64,000 nt of DNA from Saprospiraceae bacterium (GTDB lineage: Bacteria > Bacteroidota > Bacteroidia > Chitinophagales > Saprospiraceae). Below are positions 20,465-29,083 of this stretch, piece by piece. Below the pieces are notes generated by a model. It worked only from the letters and a program-made list of their open reading frames with translations, made no database searches and had not been told where the DNA came from. The stretch is from the NCBI GenBank assembly GCA_016714085.1, contig JADJNW010000022.1, positions 15,595-79,594 on the forward strand, read 5' to 3'. Made by a program: the position numbers and the translations under genes. Position 1 is the stretch's first letter, and every line of letters begins with the position of its first letter.

Positions 20465-21070
20465 ATGTTCCAAATCAATATTTATCTGCGTCTGGGATTG
20501 ATAGCGCTGACCCTAATTGGCGGCGTAGTGCTGGCATTTGTTTTTGGTTTTTGGTATGCATTTCCGTTTTTTCTGATCGGTATTTTCCTGTTAGTCGGCT
20601 ATTTTATGCTTGGCACGATTCAGTCATCCGCGCTGCTATTGCAAGAGAATAAATTTGAAGCTGCTGAACAGCGTTTAAAGCTGACGCCTACACCTCGTTT
20701 GCTTTATCCAACCAATCGCGCTTATTATTATATTTTAAAAGGAACTTTGGCTATTGCTTTCAAAAATAATGATGAAGGTGAAATGTGGCTCAAAAAAGCA
20801 CAGCAAGTAAAGCTTCCAACCGATAATGAAAAAGGAATGATCGAACTGCAATTAGCAAACTTAGCCGCTCAAAAAGGCAACTGGCAAAAAGCGCAATTGC
20901 ATTTTCGCAATATGAAAGGCTTGAAAATCACGGATGAAAATATTAAAGAACAATATAAACAGTTTGAAAAGGCAATGGGACAGCGTGGTCAGCTCAAAGC
21001 CGCCGGGCAGCAAGGTGCAGGCATGGTGATGAAGCCAGGTGGAAAACGTCGTCGACCCAAAATGCGATAG
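20465..21070 (+). CDS. membrane-anchored TPR-like protein
   Basis: 201 residues. Two adjacent transmembrane helices lie at about residues 9-30 and 33-53 (GLIALTLIGGVVLAFVFGFW, then FFLIGIFLLVGYFML). A soluble helical region with TPR-like spacing follows (NKFEAAEQRL, TNRAYYYILKGTLAIAFKNN, ANLAAQKGNWQKAQLHFRNM). It ends in a basic tail GKRRRPKMR. Proteins of this layout are widespread hypotheticals in Bacteroidota. Binding of partner proteins at the membrane is likely, but no function is known. It lies between two terminator or promoter signals and is probably monocistronic. Confidence 0.7.
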   Translation: MFQINIYLRLGLIALTLIGGVVLAFVFGFWYAFPFFLIGIFLLVGYFMLGTIQSSALLLQENKFEAAEQRLKLTPTPRLLYPTNRAYYYILKGTLAIAFKNNDEGEMWLKKAQQVKLPTDNEKGMIELQLANLAAQKGNWQKAQLHFRNMKGLKITDENIKEQYKQFEKAMGQRGQLKAAGQQGAGMVMKPGGKRRRPKMR

Positions 21071-21157
21071 GATGCTGGTGTCTTGTTTCTTGTTGCTCGA
21101 AGCTTGCAGCCATTCAGAAATGAATTGAAATAATTTATCCGGCTTCCGGATTTTTGA

Positions 21158-21853
21158 TTATTCAACAACAAAACGATAACCAATTCCTTTAATGGTAAGG
21201 ATTTCAAGAGCGCTATCTTCTTTCAGATAATCACGGAGCTTGGTGATATAGACATCGAGGTTGCGAGAATTGAAAAAGGAATCGTCGCCCCAGATTTCAT
21301 TGAGAATATCTTTTCGAGTCACAACTATATTCTTGTTTTCTGTCAAAATCCGCAGTAATTCTGCTTCTCGGTGCGATAGCTTGCGCACATGATCGCCAAC
21401 TTTTAACTCATAGCGCAGCGGCGAAAATTCATATTGCCCGATCTTCACCATTTCATTACTTGTCGGATTATTTTTAGGAAGGCCGTTACCAGTTATATTT
21501 AATAAATTCTGAATGCGTATAATCAATTCTTCCATGCTGAAAGGCTTGCGGATATAATCATTCCCGCCCGATTGGAAGCCTTTGAGTACGTCCTCGGTTT
21601 GCGTTTTTGCAGTCAAAAAAATAATGGGAATCCCAGGATTGATTTGGCGAATTTCAGTAGCAATCGCGTAGCCATCTTTTTGCGGAAGCATTACATCCAG
21701 TACACAAATATCGGGTTGAAATTGTCGAAAAACAGGAAGCGCTTGCTGACCCTCAGCAACCATTCGCACTTCAAACTGGCGACTCTCCAGACTTTCTTTT
21801 ACAATTCGCCCCAGGAAAGGCTCGTCCTCTACATAGAATACTTTGATACCCAT
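21158..21853 (-). CDS. OmpR-family response regulator
   Basis: 231 residues. The receiver domain has the acidic pocket VEDEP and phospho-acceptor Asp53 in CVLDVMLPQKDG, with the conserved Lys in YIRKPFS. The C-terminal OmpR/PhoB winged helix spans about 135-230 (LSHREAELLRILTENKNIVV, then SRNLDVYITKLRDYLKED). The ATG at 21853 (MGIKVFYVEDEP) is used; the frame is open slightly further but has no ATG there. It follows its sensor kinase by 87 bases on the same strand. The target genes may include the divergent GLPGLI gene, which is inferred from proximity only. Confidence 0.92.
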   Translation of the reverse strand: MGIKVFYVEDEPFLGRIVKESLESRQFEVRMVAEGQQALPVFRQFQPDICVLDVMLPQKDGYAIATEIRQINPGIPIIFLTAKTQTEDVLKGFQSGGNDYIRKPFSMEELIIRIQNLLNITGNGLPKNNPTSNEMVKIGQYEFSPLRYELKVGDHVRKLSHREAELLRILTENKNIVVTRKDILNEIWGDDSFFNSRNLDVYITKLRDYLKEDSALEILTIKGIGYRFVVE

Positions 21854-21940
21854 AAACCGCAAAATGTAAAATTTTAAATGTAAAAGAATCTTTTGAGATA
21901 TTTAAAAATGCTGCAATTTTACATTTTATATATGACTTTA

Positions 21941-23509
21941 TTAATTTCCTCTTGGCAAATGCACGGTAAAACAACTTCCCCTACCCAGTTCGCTCGCTAC
22001 TGCGATGCTGCCACCGTGCTTTTTCACAACATTGGCTACATAACTCAAGCCCAAGCCATGCCCTTTCGTATTGTGCACATCACCCGAAGTAACGCGATAA
22101 AATTTCTCAAAAATTCGTGCCTGGTGCTCCGGTGCGATACCGATGCCATTATCTTGTACAATAAAGGTCAATTGACCATTTTGCTGCTCCAGTTTGATAT
22201 TGATTTCGGGTTCTTCTTTGCTGTATTTCAAGGCATTATCAATTAAATTATATACCACACTGGTAAGATGGGTCATATCACCTTGCACCGTAAAATCAGC
22301 ACCGATGGAGTCAAAATCCACCCTGGCGGCATATTTTTCAAATTGGAGTTTCATAGAGTCCACAATTTGCTGTAAAACCTCTCTAAAATCGAATCGTTCC
22401 GTGCGCAATTCCGGTTCGCCTTGCTCAAAAATTGCCATCTTTAAAACCTTGTCAACCAGTATATTAAGGCGATTGAGTTCATTTTTGGAAATATCGAGAT
22501 ACTCGCGGGTCAGTTGCGGATTCTGTAAAGCATTAAAATTATTCAGCGCTTCAATGGCAACGCTCACCGTAGCAATGGGTGTTTTTAATTCATGCGTTAC
22601 ATTGCTAATGAAATCATTCTTTAATTGCGCTAATCTTTGTTGTTGTCGTAAACTCCTGAAAATCAGCCAAAAAGCAAGCGAAGTGATCCCAATTAAAAAA
22701 ATGGAAAATAATAATTGAGGTAAAATTTTTTGAAAAAGATAACTTTCGTAATTGAGTAGTTCAGCAGCAAATACATCGCGTGGAGGCACACCCGCCAGGA
22801 GCGGTCCCACGATCAATTTATCTTCATCAAGTTTGATATTCGGTACTTTAAACTTCATCAAGTCAAAGCCAATGGGCATTCCAGCGTTTTGTAAAGCTTT
22901 GTCAAAAGCGTATTGAACGGTAGGTGTAGCGAGCGAATCGTCATCAATTTTTATCATAAACCCGCGAGAATTGCTGTCTTTGCTTTCAACAGTCAGAATA
23001 ACTTGTTGAAGTGCTCTCCTCACGTGAATCGATTGAATACTATCGGGCGGAATGGAAAATAGTTTACCCCCCACTCGCGCCTTCATTTGATCCTGATTTT
23101 GCAGGTGCGCACCATCCATTGAATAAGCCGTAATGCTTGTTTTCGAATCGGAAGTATATGGAGCCGCTTGTCTCAAACGAGGGCGTGCGATATTTGGTGA
23201 ATCATTTGTAAAATAAAAGGCAGAAGGCCGCTCCCCCCTGATTCTTATTGCAGTTGTATTCGTTTTATTCCATGGTGCTGCCGTCGCAATCGTATCACAA
23301 CTATCTTTTTCCGCGATTATTTTACTTTGAAATATAGAATCCTGTAATGTTGAAATCGTCTGATGAAAGAGATTATCCGCTTCTTTACGCAGCCAGACGC
23401 GCTGTTCTTCGTACACTTTTTTTAGCCAAAAAACTTGAGACGCCACCAAGAGCAGAATGCTGAGCGGTATCAATATAAGCGAAATGATATGTTTCTTCGG
23501 TCGAATCAT
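21941..23509 (-). CDS. membrane sensor histidine kinase
   Basis: 522 residues. A transmembrane helix lies at about 9-28, a ~230-residue periplasmic domain of no recognised type follows, and a second helix lies at about 267-287 (LLFSIFLIGITSLAFWLIF). The HisKA domain has His306 in SNVTHELKTPIATV, and the HATPase_c domain has N (VVYNLIDNALKYS), G1 (VQDNGIGIAP), F and G2 (GHGLGLSYVANVVKKHGG) boxes. It forms a two-component pair with the response regulator just downstream. The signal is unknown. A word-repeat spacer lies immediately upstream of the start codon. Confidence 0.93.
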   Translation of the reverse strand: MIRPKKHIISLILIPLSILLLVASQVFWLKKVYEEQRVWLRKEADNLFHQTISTLQDSIFQSKIIAEKDSCDTIATAAPWNKTNTTAIRIRGERPSAFYFTNDSPNIARPRLRQAAPYTSDSKTSITAYSMDGAHLQNQDQMKARVGGKLFSIPPDSIQSIHVRRALQQVILTVESKDSNSRGFMIKIDDDSLATPTVQYAFDKALQNAGMPIGFDLMKFKVPNIKLDEDKLIVGPLLAGVPPRDVFAAELLNYESYLFQKILPQLLFSIFLIGITSLAFWLIFRSLRQQQRLAQLKNDFISNVTHELKTPIATVSVAIEALNNFNALQNPQLTREYLDISKNELNRLNILVDKVLKMAIFEQGEPELRTERFDFREVLQQIVDSMKLQFEKYAARVDFDSIGADFTVQGDMTHLTSVVYNLIDNALKYSKEEPEINIKLEQQNGQLTFIVQDNGIGIAPEHQARIFEKFYRVTSGDVHNTKGHGLGLSYVANVVKKHGGSIAVASELGRGSCFTVHLPRGN

Positions 23510-23517
23510 GTTTTTAT

Positions 23518-23612
23518 AGGCATAAAGGCTAAAGGTTTAAAGGCTTTTAGGCATAATGTAATAGATTCCATTTGAAGCCTGTACACCTGTATGCCCTAAT
23601 ACCTTTTTAATC
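23518..23612. repeat. short-period inverted word repeat upstream of the sensor kinase
   Basis: The left arm (about 23518-23555) repeats AGGC(A/T)-type words five times. The right arm (about 23571-23612) carries the complementary GCCT-type words. It is the same style as the repeat at 6291-6367 but with different words. Confidence 0.5.
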
Positions 23613-23713
23613 CTTCCACAAATTTACACCCTTCTGAATCAATATGTTCGGTCTTTTAACTTTAATTAACTTTAAATCAAGGATGATTAACCCCTGTTAT
23701 CATTTCAGAGCAA

Positions 23714-23721
23714 TACATTTG
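23714..23721 (+). promoter_or_regulatory. -7 box TACATTTG of the GLPGLI gene
   Basis: Matches TAnnTTTG, 21 bases before the ATG at 23743. There is no TTTG at the -33 position, so activation by a regulator such as the adjacent two-component system is plausible. Confidence 0.6.
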
Positions 23722-23742
23722 TCAAAAAAAAACTGATATATC

Positions 23743-24492
23743 ATGAAAAAATTATTAATACTTATTGTTTTGGCCCTCGTTTCCAAGGGCTTAGCCCTGG
23801 CACAGGAAGGCGTAGTTATTTATGAGCAAAAAACAAATATGCATCGCAACGCGCTGGTGGTCAACGGACAAGATATGAGATCTATGATGCCGGAGTTTCG
23901 CATCAATAAAATGCAATTGTTTTTTAATGCAAATGAATCTTTGTATAAAAATCTTGAAGATGAATCTACCGATGAAGTATCGAATAATAATGGTATGACT
24001 TTCCGCATGGTGCGCCCTAAAAATGAGACTTACTATAATTTCAAAGAGGGACAGCGCATCCAGCAACGAGAATTTATGGCTAAAAAATTCCTCATCAAAG
24101 GTGAAATTCAGCAAACGCCTTGGAAAGTAAGCGGAGAAATGGAAGAAGTGGCCGGCTATAATTGTATGAAAGCGACCATGACCGATACCAATCCCAATGG
24201 CGACATTCGCAATATCGTTGCCTGGTTTACCACTGATATACCAGTGGCTGCTGGTCCTGAAACCTTTGGATCCTTGCCAGGTTTGATTTTGAAATTGGAT
24301 ATTAATGAAGGAGAAACCGTATATACGGCGCTTTCGATTGACAAACGCCCTTTGAAAAAAGATGAATTGGAAGTACCCAGCAAAGGTAAAGAAATGACAG
24401 AAGAAGAATTCCGTGCGATGATGGAAGAGCAAATGAAACAAATGGGCGGCGCCGGTGGCGGTCAAAGAATGATTATCAGAGGAGGACAATAG
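23743..24492 (+). CDS. GLPGLI family protein
   Basis: 249 residues with a signal peptide (hydrophobic residues 4-19, cleavage near LALAQ). It shows the family signature in FGSLPGLILKLDINEGE, preceded by NIVAWFTTDIPVAAGP. GLPGLI proteins are secreted or periplasmic, specific to Bacteroidota and of unknown biochemical role; they are often encoded near barrel receptors and two-component systems, as here. The C-terminus is Met/Gly-rich (MMEEQMKQMGGAGGGQRM). A terminator follows at 24529. Confidence 0.92.
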   Translation: MKKLLILIVLALVSKGLALAQEGVVIYEQKTNMHRNALVVNGQDMRSMMPEFRINKMQLFFNANESLYKNLEDESTDEVSNNNGMTFRMVRPKNETYYNFKEGQRIQQREFMAKKFLIKGEIQQTPWKVSGEMEEVAGYNCMKATMTDTNPNGDIRNIVAWFTTDIPVAAGPETFGSLPGLILKLDINEGETVYTALSIDKRPLKKDELEVPSKGKEMTEEEFRAMMEEQMKQMGGAGGGQRMIIRGGQ

Positions 24493-24528
24493 TAATATAA
24501 CGAAAATTAAATATTTTTTCACCCGACT

Positions 24529-24566
24529 AAATCGGTGCAATGCTTTGTCTTTGTGCCGATTTTTTT
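24529..24566 (+). terminator. Rho-independent terminator of the GLPGLI gene
   Basis: AAATCGG (24529-24535) pairs with CCGATTT (24556-24562), with an inner GCA/TGC extension. Seven Ts run from 24560. It abuts the end of the convergent Uma2-like gene. Confidence 0.8.
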
Positions 24567-25188
24567 ATGCAAATAAATCCAAAATTTCCATTTCAAATCC
24601 TTCAATTACAACACTTTGTAATATTCCGCTCGTCACAAATTTCTGGCGCAATTCAAAAGCTTGATTTTCATTTATATACTGTTCTACGGTTTGTTTGTCA
24701 GGATCAATAATCCAATATTCTTGCACGCCATGCGCGGCATAATCCTGGAATTTAATCTCTCGATCATTTTTTTCGGTCGAATCTGATAAAATTTCCACTA
24801 CAAAATCCGGTGCAGGAAAGTGCATTTGGTCTTTTTTGAAAGCGGAAGCCTTTTCTTTGCGGAAGAAGCAAATATCGGGTTCGTAGTCATTGCGCGTCAA
24901 GCTAATTAAGACTTTTTCAACACCCACCTCCCCTAATTGATGCTGTTCAACAAAAGTAATAAGCCTCGCGGATAGCTTCGCAGACACCAGCCAATGCTTG
25001 CGCTTTACGGGAGATTGATAAATAATTTCGCCGTTGATAAACTCCGCTTTTGTGTCTTCATGCACCAGTGCATAATATTCCTTTCTTTTAGCTTTTTCAG
25101 CTTCCAGTACTTGCGTTAACTCTTTCAGAATCAAAGCTGCATCTGGCTGAGCAAGTAAATCTTCGCGCAATTTGGCGTGTGGAATCAT
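24565..25188 (-). CDS. Uma2 family (DUF820) nuclease-fold protein
   Basis: 207 residues. The Uma2/PD-(D/E)XK-like core is visible: EFINGEIIYQSPVKRKHW, then YEPDICFFRKEKA, FPAPDFVVEILSDSTEKNDR and AAHGVQEYWIIDPDKQTVEQ. The D, E and K positions of the fold are all present. An unusual ~45-residue N-terminal helical extension (ALILKELTQVLEAEKAKRKE) precedes it. Uma2 proteins are abundant in cyanobacteria and Bacteroidota and are predicted endonucleases with no confirmed role. It has its own promoter and lies between convergent and codirectional unrelated genes. Confidence 0.88.
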   Translation of the reverse strand: MIPHAKLREDLLAQPDAALILKELTQVLEAEKAKRKEYYALVHEDTKAEFINGEIIYQSPVKRKHWLVSAKLSARLITFVEQHQLGEVGVEKVLISLTRNDYEPDICFFRKEKASAFKKDQMHFPAPDFVVEILSDSTEKNDREIKFQDYAAHGVQEYWIIDPDKQTVEQYINENQAFELRQKFVTSGILQSVVIEGFEMEILDLFA

Positions 25189-25209
25189 TTCCGATTATAA
25201 TCTTTTTCC

Positions 25210-25217
25210 CAAAGATA
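25210..25217 (-). promoter_or_regulatory. -7 box TATCTTTG of the Uma2 gene
   Basis: On the minus strand TATCTTTG matches TAnnTTTG, 21 bases before the ATG at 25188. A TTTTG lies upstream but only about 14 bases away. Confidence 0.55.
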
Positions 25218-25250
25218 TAAAATTTTATACCCAAAAGTTTCTATAAAACA

Positions 25251-25286
25251 AAAGCCGCTTGACTGCGCGCACAATCAAACGGCTTT
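25251..25286 (-). terminator. Rho-independent terminator of the barrel receptor gene
   Basis: On the minus strand AAAGCCG pairs with CGGCTTT (plus-strand arms 25251-25257 and 25280-25286), with an inner TTGA/TCAA extension. It is followed by TTTTGTTTT, 36 bases after the stop of the receptor gene. Confidence 0.8.
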
Positions 25287-25321
25287 ATTATAATTCAATA
25301 TTTATTATTGCATTATTACAC

Positions 25322-28123
25322 TTAATTATGCATACGAATAACCGGCCCGCCGCCTACTCCAAGCTGCTGCAATGAATAAGTAAAGCTAACCATATAATAA
25401 CGGCCTAAAGATCGTGTAATTTCCTCTTGATAATAATTGACATCAGCTACACGGTTGATGCCTACATTACGATTGAGCAAATCATTTACTGCAAATTTTA
25501 TTTCACCTCGCTTATTTAAAATAAATTGCGAGATGGAAGCATTCCAAAGTGGTACCGACTGGTCGGCGCTATCGTCATTGATGCTGTTGTAAATCGTATA
25601 ATTAAGTGAAGATCCGAATGATAATCCAAAAGGTAAATTCAGATTAAAATCCGCATCATAAGTTTGATTTATAAAGTCTTGATTTTGTGAACTTTGTAAA
25701 GAATAATGCGTTTGATTGTAACTTAAGCTACCGCCGGCGCTCGCATTAAGCATTTCTTTATAGCGATAGAAAAGGCGTACACCATTGCGAAGATTAATTC
25801 GTTTGGTTTCATTTTCCACATCATTAATCAAACTAAATCCTTTCGACCATGTAAAATTTGGATTAAAGCTGGCGCGTAAATTTGGTCGCTTGATTGGGAA
25901 ACCGAAATTGAACGAACTGTTGAAGCGATGGCTATTGTCCACATTTACAGCCTGCGTCGTACGCACGAAGTTATCATCAATCCATTGCGCATTCGAAATG
26001 CTGTTTTGTGTGTAAACATAATTGAGGAAAACAAATAAATTAACCTGAGTGAAAGCATTAAACGTATTAAAGTTAGTCGATATACGATGTGCATATTCCG
26101 GCCGTAAATTCGGATTACCAATTGAAATATTCAGCGGATCGCTGTTGTCCACCAATGGTGATAATTGCTCAATGCTTGGCTCATTTACATTTGTCGTGTA
26201 ATCTAAGCTAGTACGGGTCGCGGAGGTAAAATCATAATTAAAATGCGCGTTGGGCAAGAAATTGGTGAAAGAGCGATTAATTTCAACATCTTGTAAAATC
26301 AAATTCCCATCCAGAATTGTCTGCTGCACTTGCGCGCCAAAAGAGAAATTATAATCGGTAGCATTCTTGCGGAAATTTGCACCGCCCCGATGATATTGCG
26401 TCGTATTATCAAATTTATTACTTAATTGATCATTAAATTGTTCTTCACCATTATTTACATCAAATACTTCATAATCCTGATCGTTTTGATTCTGATTAAA
26501 AGCATAATTCAATTCCAGATAGCGGCGCTTGCCCAAAGGCTCTGTATAGGAAGCATTTCCGCCTAAGCTTAAAGTATTGCCCAATTGATTACTGAACTGC
26601 ATAATAGAATCCGTTCGGAATAAAGCGCCACCATCATAATATTTATTAACGGATTCCAACTCGGCATCGCGCTCGCTATCATTCAGTCCAAAAGTGAGAT
26701 TGGCGCTCAGGGTACGGCCAGGTTTGCCCAATTTGAGGCGATACAACAAATTATTATTCCAATTCATACCTAATCCATTGGAATAATTAATCCGATCCCC
26801 TGTATTTTGTATAATATCTTCTAAACCAAAGGCTTCGCTATTCGCTTCAGAATTCTGGTCGGTTTTGCTATACCCCATATTAGAAGTAAATTTAATATTA
26901 CTCGAAGAATCGATATCATGTTCAAGGGTCAAATTCAACCGATGACTCTCGTTCAGGCTGGTGCCGAATGAATTTTCATTCGTTTTAAAACTGCCGTTCG
27001 ATAAAAAGTTTTCTCGATTCAACAGGCGATCCACTTCCCGATTAGAAGAATTAAGGAAATAACTCAAATTTAATTTGGTTTTCTTATTCCACTCATTATT
27101 ATAATTCAAGCCACCGGCCCAAGTGCGCGTGAAGCCAGTATTGCTATTGCCAAAATCAAGCGGAAGTCCACCACCTCCTGAGCCGCCACCGCCAACTGTA
27201 ATTTGCACGGAGCCTCTACCGCCACCGCCCAAGCCACGCGCACCACCTGTAAAACTCATATAATCCTGGAAAGAAAATCCGGAACGGTTCACGTTATTGC
27301 CCATACCAATGAGCGATAATTGCTGGTCTTCGCGGAAGCGATTCAGACTGATTCGGCCTTCAAAACGATCATCATTACCATAGCCGCCACTAACCGTGCC
27401 GAATAATCCTTTTTTATGATCCTTTTTCAGGGTCAAATTGATCGCTTTTTCGCGTACGCCATCATCAATTCCTGAAAAAGTAGCCTGATCCGATTTGCGA
27501 TCATACACTTGCACCTTATCAATGGCGCGGGCTGGCAGGTTTTTGGTGGCAATTTTAGGATCGTTGCCGAAAAATTCTTTCCCATCCACGAAAACGCGTT
27601 GCACGTCTTGACCTTGCGCTTTAATCGAACCATCGCTTTCTATTTCGACTCCGGGGAGTTGCTTGAGCAAAGATTCCACGTCCGCATTGGGTTGCGTTTT
27701 GAAGGCATTCGCATTAAATTCGATGGTGTCCTTTTTGATTTGTACGGGAATATGTTCGCCGGTCACTACCGCTTCCCCAAGCGTCAAGCTTGCAGGTTTC
27801 ATGCGGATGGTACCTACATCGTAGATATTTTTATCCACGCCAGCAGGTATTTGCTGATCATATAACTCATAACTTAGAAATGTAATACGCAGTAAATAAG
27901 GATCTTTGGTGTTCAAACCTCTAATCACGAAAGTGCCATTGGATTCGGAACGCCCGAAATTAATCAAGGAAGAATCCGTAGGATTCAACAGCATAATCGT
28001 CGCTGATACCAAGGGTTCAGAAGTATCGTCCGCCAGCAAAGTACCAGTAAGATTATACTTTTGCGCAAGCAGGGCGGTGTTTACAAGTAAAAAAAACAAA
28101 CAGAGTCGAGTGACCTTTTTCAT
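25322..28123 (-). CDS. TonB-dependent receptor-like outer-membrane barrel protein
   Basis: 933 residues. A signal peptide is followed by a CarboxypepD_reg-like domain at about 25-110 (YNLTGTLLADDTSEPLVSAT). A plug domain comes next (VVTGEHIPVQIKKDTIEFNA, LKQLPGVEIESDGSIKAQGQ, VQRVFVDGKEFFGNDPKIA). The rest is a large barrel of the OMP_b-brl_3 type with regularly spaced aromatic strands to the end. An unusual glycine-rich loop (GGARGLGGGGRGS, GGGGSGGGG) follows the plug. Such proteins take up large substrates or peptides with TonB energy. No TonB box is evident at the N-terminus and no SusD partner is adjacent. The ATG at 28123 (MKKVTRLCLFF) is chosen for the signal peptide and promoter spacing. 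Confidence 0.9.
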   Translation of the reverse strand: MKKVTRLCLFFLLVNTALLAQKYNLTGTLLADDTSEPLVSATIMLLNPTDSSLINFGRSESNGTFVIRGLNTKDPYLLRITFLSYELYDQQIPAGVDKNIYDVGTIRMKPASLTLGEAVVTGEHIPVQIKKDTIEFNANAFKTQPNADVESLLKQLPGVEIESDGSIKAQGQDVQRVFVDGKEFFGNDPKIATKNLPARAIDKVQVYDRKSDQATFSGIDDGVREKAINLTLKKDHKKGLFGTVSGGYGNDDRFEGRISLNRFREDQQLSLIGMGNNVNRSGFSFQDYMSFTGGARGLGGGGRGSVQITVGGGGSGGGGLPLDFGNSNTGFTRTWAGGLNYNNEWNKKTKLNLSYFLNSSNREVDRLLNRENFLSNGSFKTNENSFGTSLNESHRLNLTLEHDIDSSSNIKFTSNMGYSKTDQNSEANSEAFGLEDIIQNTGDRINYSNGLGMNWNNNLLYRLKLGKPGRTLSANLTFGLNDSERDAELESVNKYYDGGALFRTDSIMQFSNQLGNTLSLGGNASYTEPLGKRRYLELNYAFNQNQNDQDYEVFDVNNGEEQFNDQLSNKFDNTTQYHRGGANFRKNATDYNFSFGAQVQQTILDGNLILQDVEINRSFTNFLPNAHFNYDFTSATRTSLDYTTNVNEPSIEQLSPLVDNSDPLNISIGNPNLRPEYAHRISTNFNTFNAFTQVNLFVFLNYVYTQNSISNAQWIDDNFVRTTQAVNVDNSHRFNSSFNFGFPIKRPNLRASFNPNFTWSKGFSLINDVENETKRINLRNGVRLFYRYKEMLNASAGGSLSYNQTHYSLQSSQNQDFINQTYDADFNLNLPFGLSFGSSLNYTIYNSINDDSADQSVPLWNASISQFILNKRGEIKFAVNDLLNRNVGINRVADVNYYQEEITRSLGRYYMVSFTYSLQQLGVGGGPVIRMHN

Positions 28124-28172
28124 TTTGTATGGATTATTACCAAATTTTAAAATTTTATTCAAAATTCAGCTC

Positions 28173-28202
28173 CAAAAATAGGTCACCAAAATTTGGAAAC
28201 AA
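28173..28202 (-). promoter_or_regulatory. promoter of the barrel receptor gene
   Basis: The minus strand shows CTTG, then 19 bases, then TATTTTTG (plus 28173-28180). This agrees with the Bacteroidota TTG-N19-TAnnTTTG promoter. The -7 box is 49 bases upstream of the ATG at 28123. Confidence 0.7.
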
Positions 28203-28256
28203 GTTAATCGCTCTTGAAATAAGGTTAAAAAAGGTTAATATGCGAATAATTTCTGT

Positions 28257-29072
28257 TTATCTTTCAAGAATCTTGTTTACCAATTGGGCTATAACTTCTG
28301 GTTGCGTTTTGCCATATTGTAAATTTAAATAAGGCATAACATGTTCGTGCAGAAACTGATCGGCAGAAATTTTACCCACAGCATCGTATAAAGTCGTCAA
28401 TTCTTCCAGTAGCATATCTTGTGAAAGGAATTCTAATGTAAAGCGCCCCAAATATTGATCTTCGCCAGTTTCCTGATTTGAAAAGTATAATTCTGAATAT
28501 TGAATCAATTTTTCATCAAAAACTTTATCATGTAATTGAAATAATTTTTGATTCAATTCAAATGATTGTTCTGATTGAGGTAATGCCTTGCCAAACCAAC
28601 CATCTTTCAAGTAATGTTTCACCATAAAAAAATGATTGCTATCCAGTGGAAAGTGCTGCGCAGAGACTTTAAATTTGGCGGGCACAATAAAAAATAATTG
28701 ATCCCTGAAAAAAGCTTTTAGATCGTATTGATCCTCAAATGTTGCAATCTCGGGATTCCCATGGGTGCGTGTAGCAGCAGCATAATAATCATTGGGCGGC
28801 ACGAGTGCTTCTTCCAAAGCCAGGATAAACTCGCCTTTTGCTTTTTTGCGATCCTTTATACCTAAAATAAAATACCCTTTATTAGGCGACATTACATAAG
28901 CAAACGCCTCGCCGGAGCTAAAGCGCAGCTTGGATTTACTATTAATTATGTCCTTTTTTTTGAGCGGTTTATCATTTAAATAGACCGTCTCATTTACTTT
29001 CATTACAACGTATTGGGCCTGTGACGCCATAGACCAAATAAGGCACAGAAAAATGGGAATAAGCGTTCTCAT
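28257..29072 (-). CDS. exported protein with FecR-like N-terminal region, partner of CHASE2
   Basis: 271 residues with a signal peptide (LIPIFLCLIWSMASQAQ). Residues ~20-75 read YVVMKVNETVYLNDKPLKKK, then SKLRFSSGEAFAYVMSPNKG. This resembles the short beta-rich FecR-type motif (a value set above a threshold, then a decorated surface strand), although the match is weak. The remainder is helical and not recognisable. The gene follows the CHASE2 gene by 11 bases on the same strand. FecR-domain proteins are known neighbours of CHASE2 proteins in other bacteria, which supports the call but is contextual. It is exported and lacks a lipobox. Confidence 0.6.
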   Translation of the reverse strand: MRTLIPIFLCLIWSMASQAQYVVMKVNETVYLNDKPLKKKDIINSKSKLRFSSGEAFAYVMSPNKGYFILGIKDRKKAKGEFILALEEALVPPNDYYAAATRTHGNPEIATFEDQYDLKAFFRDQLFFIVPAKFKVSAQHFPLDSNHFFMVKHYLKDGWFGKALPQSEQSFELNQKLFQLHDKVFDEKLIQYSELYFSNQETGEDQYLGRFTLEFLSQDMLLEELTTLYDAVGKISADQFLHEHVMPYLNLQYGKTQPEVIAQLVNKILER

Positions 29073-29083
29073 GATGTTTGAAT

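Noticed and set aside
22194..22718. 174-codon frame opposite the sensor kinase.
   Set aside because: Antisense shadow of a clear histidine kinase; no motifs.
23791..24540. 249-codon frame opposite the GLPGLI gene.
   Set aside because: It is the shadow of a well-supported gene; its His/Phe-rich composition is typical of antisense translation.
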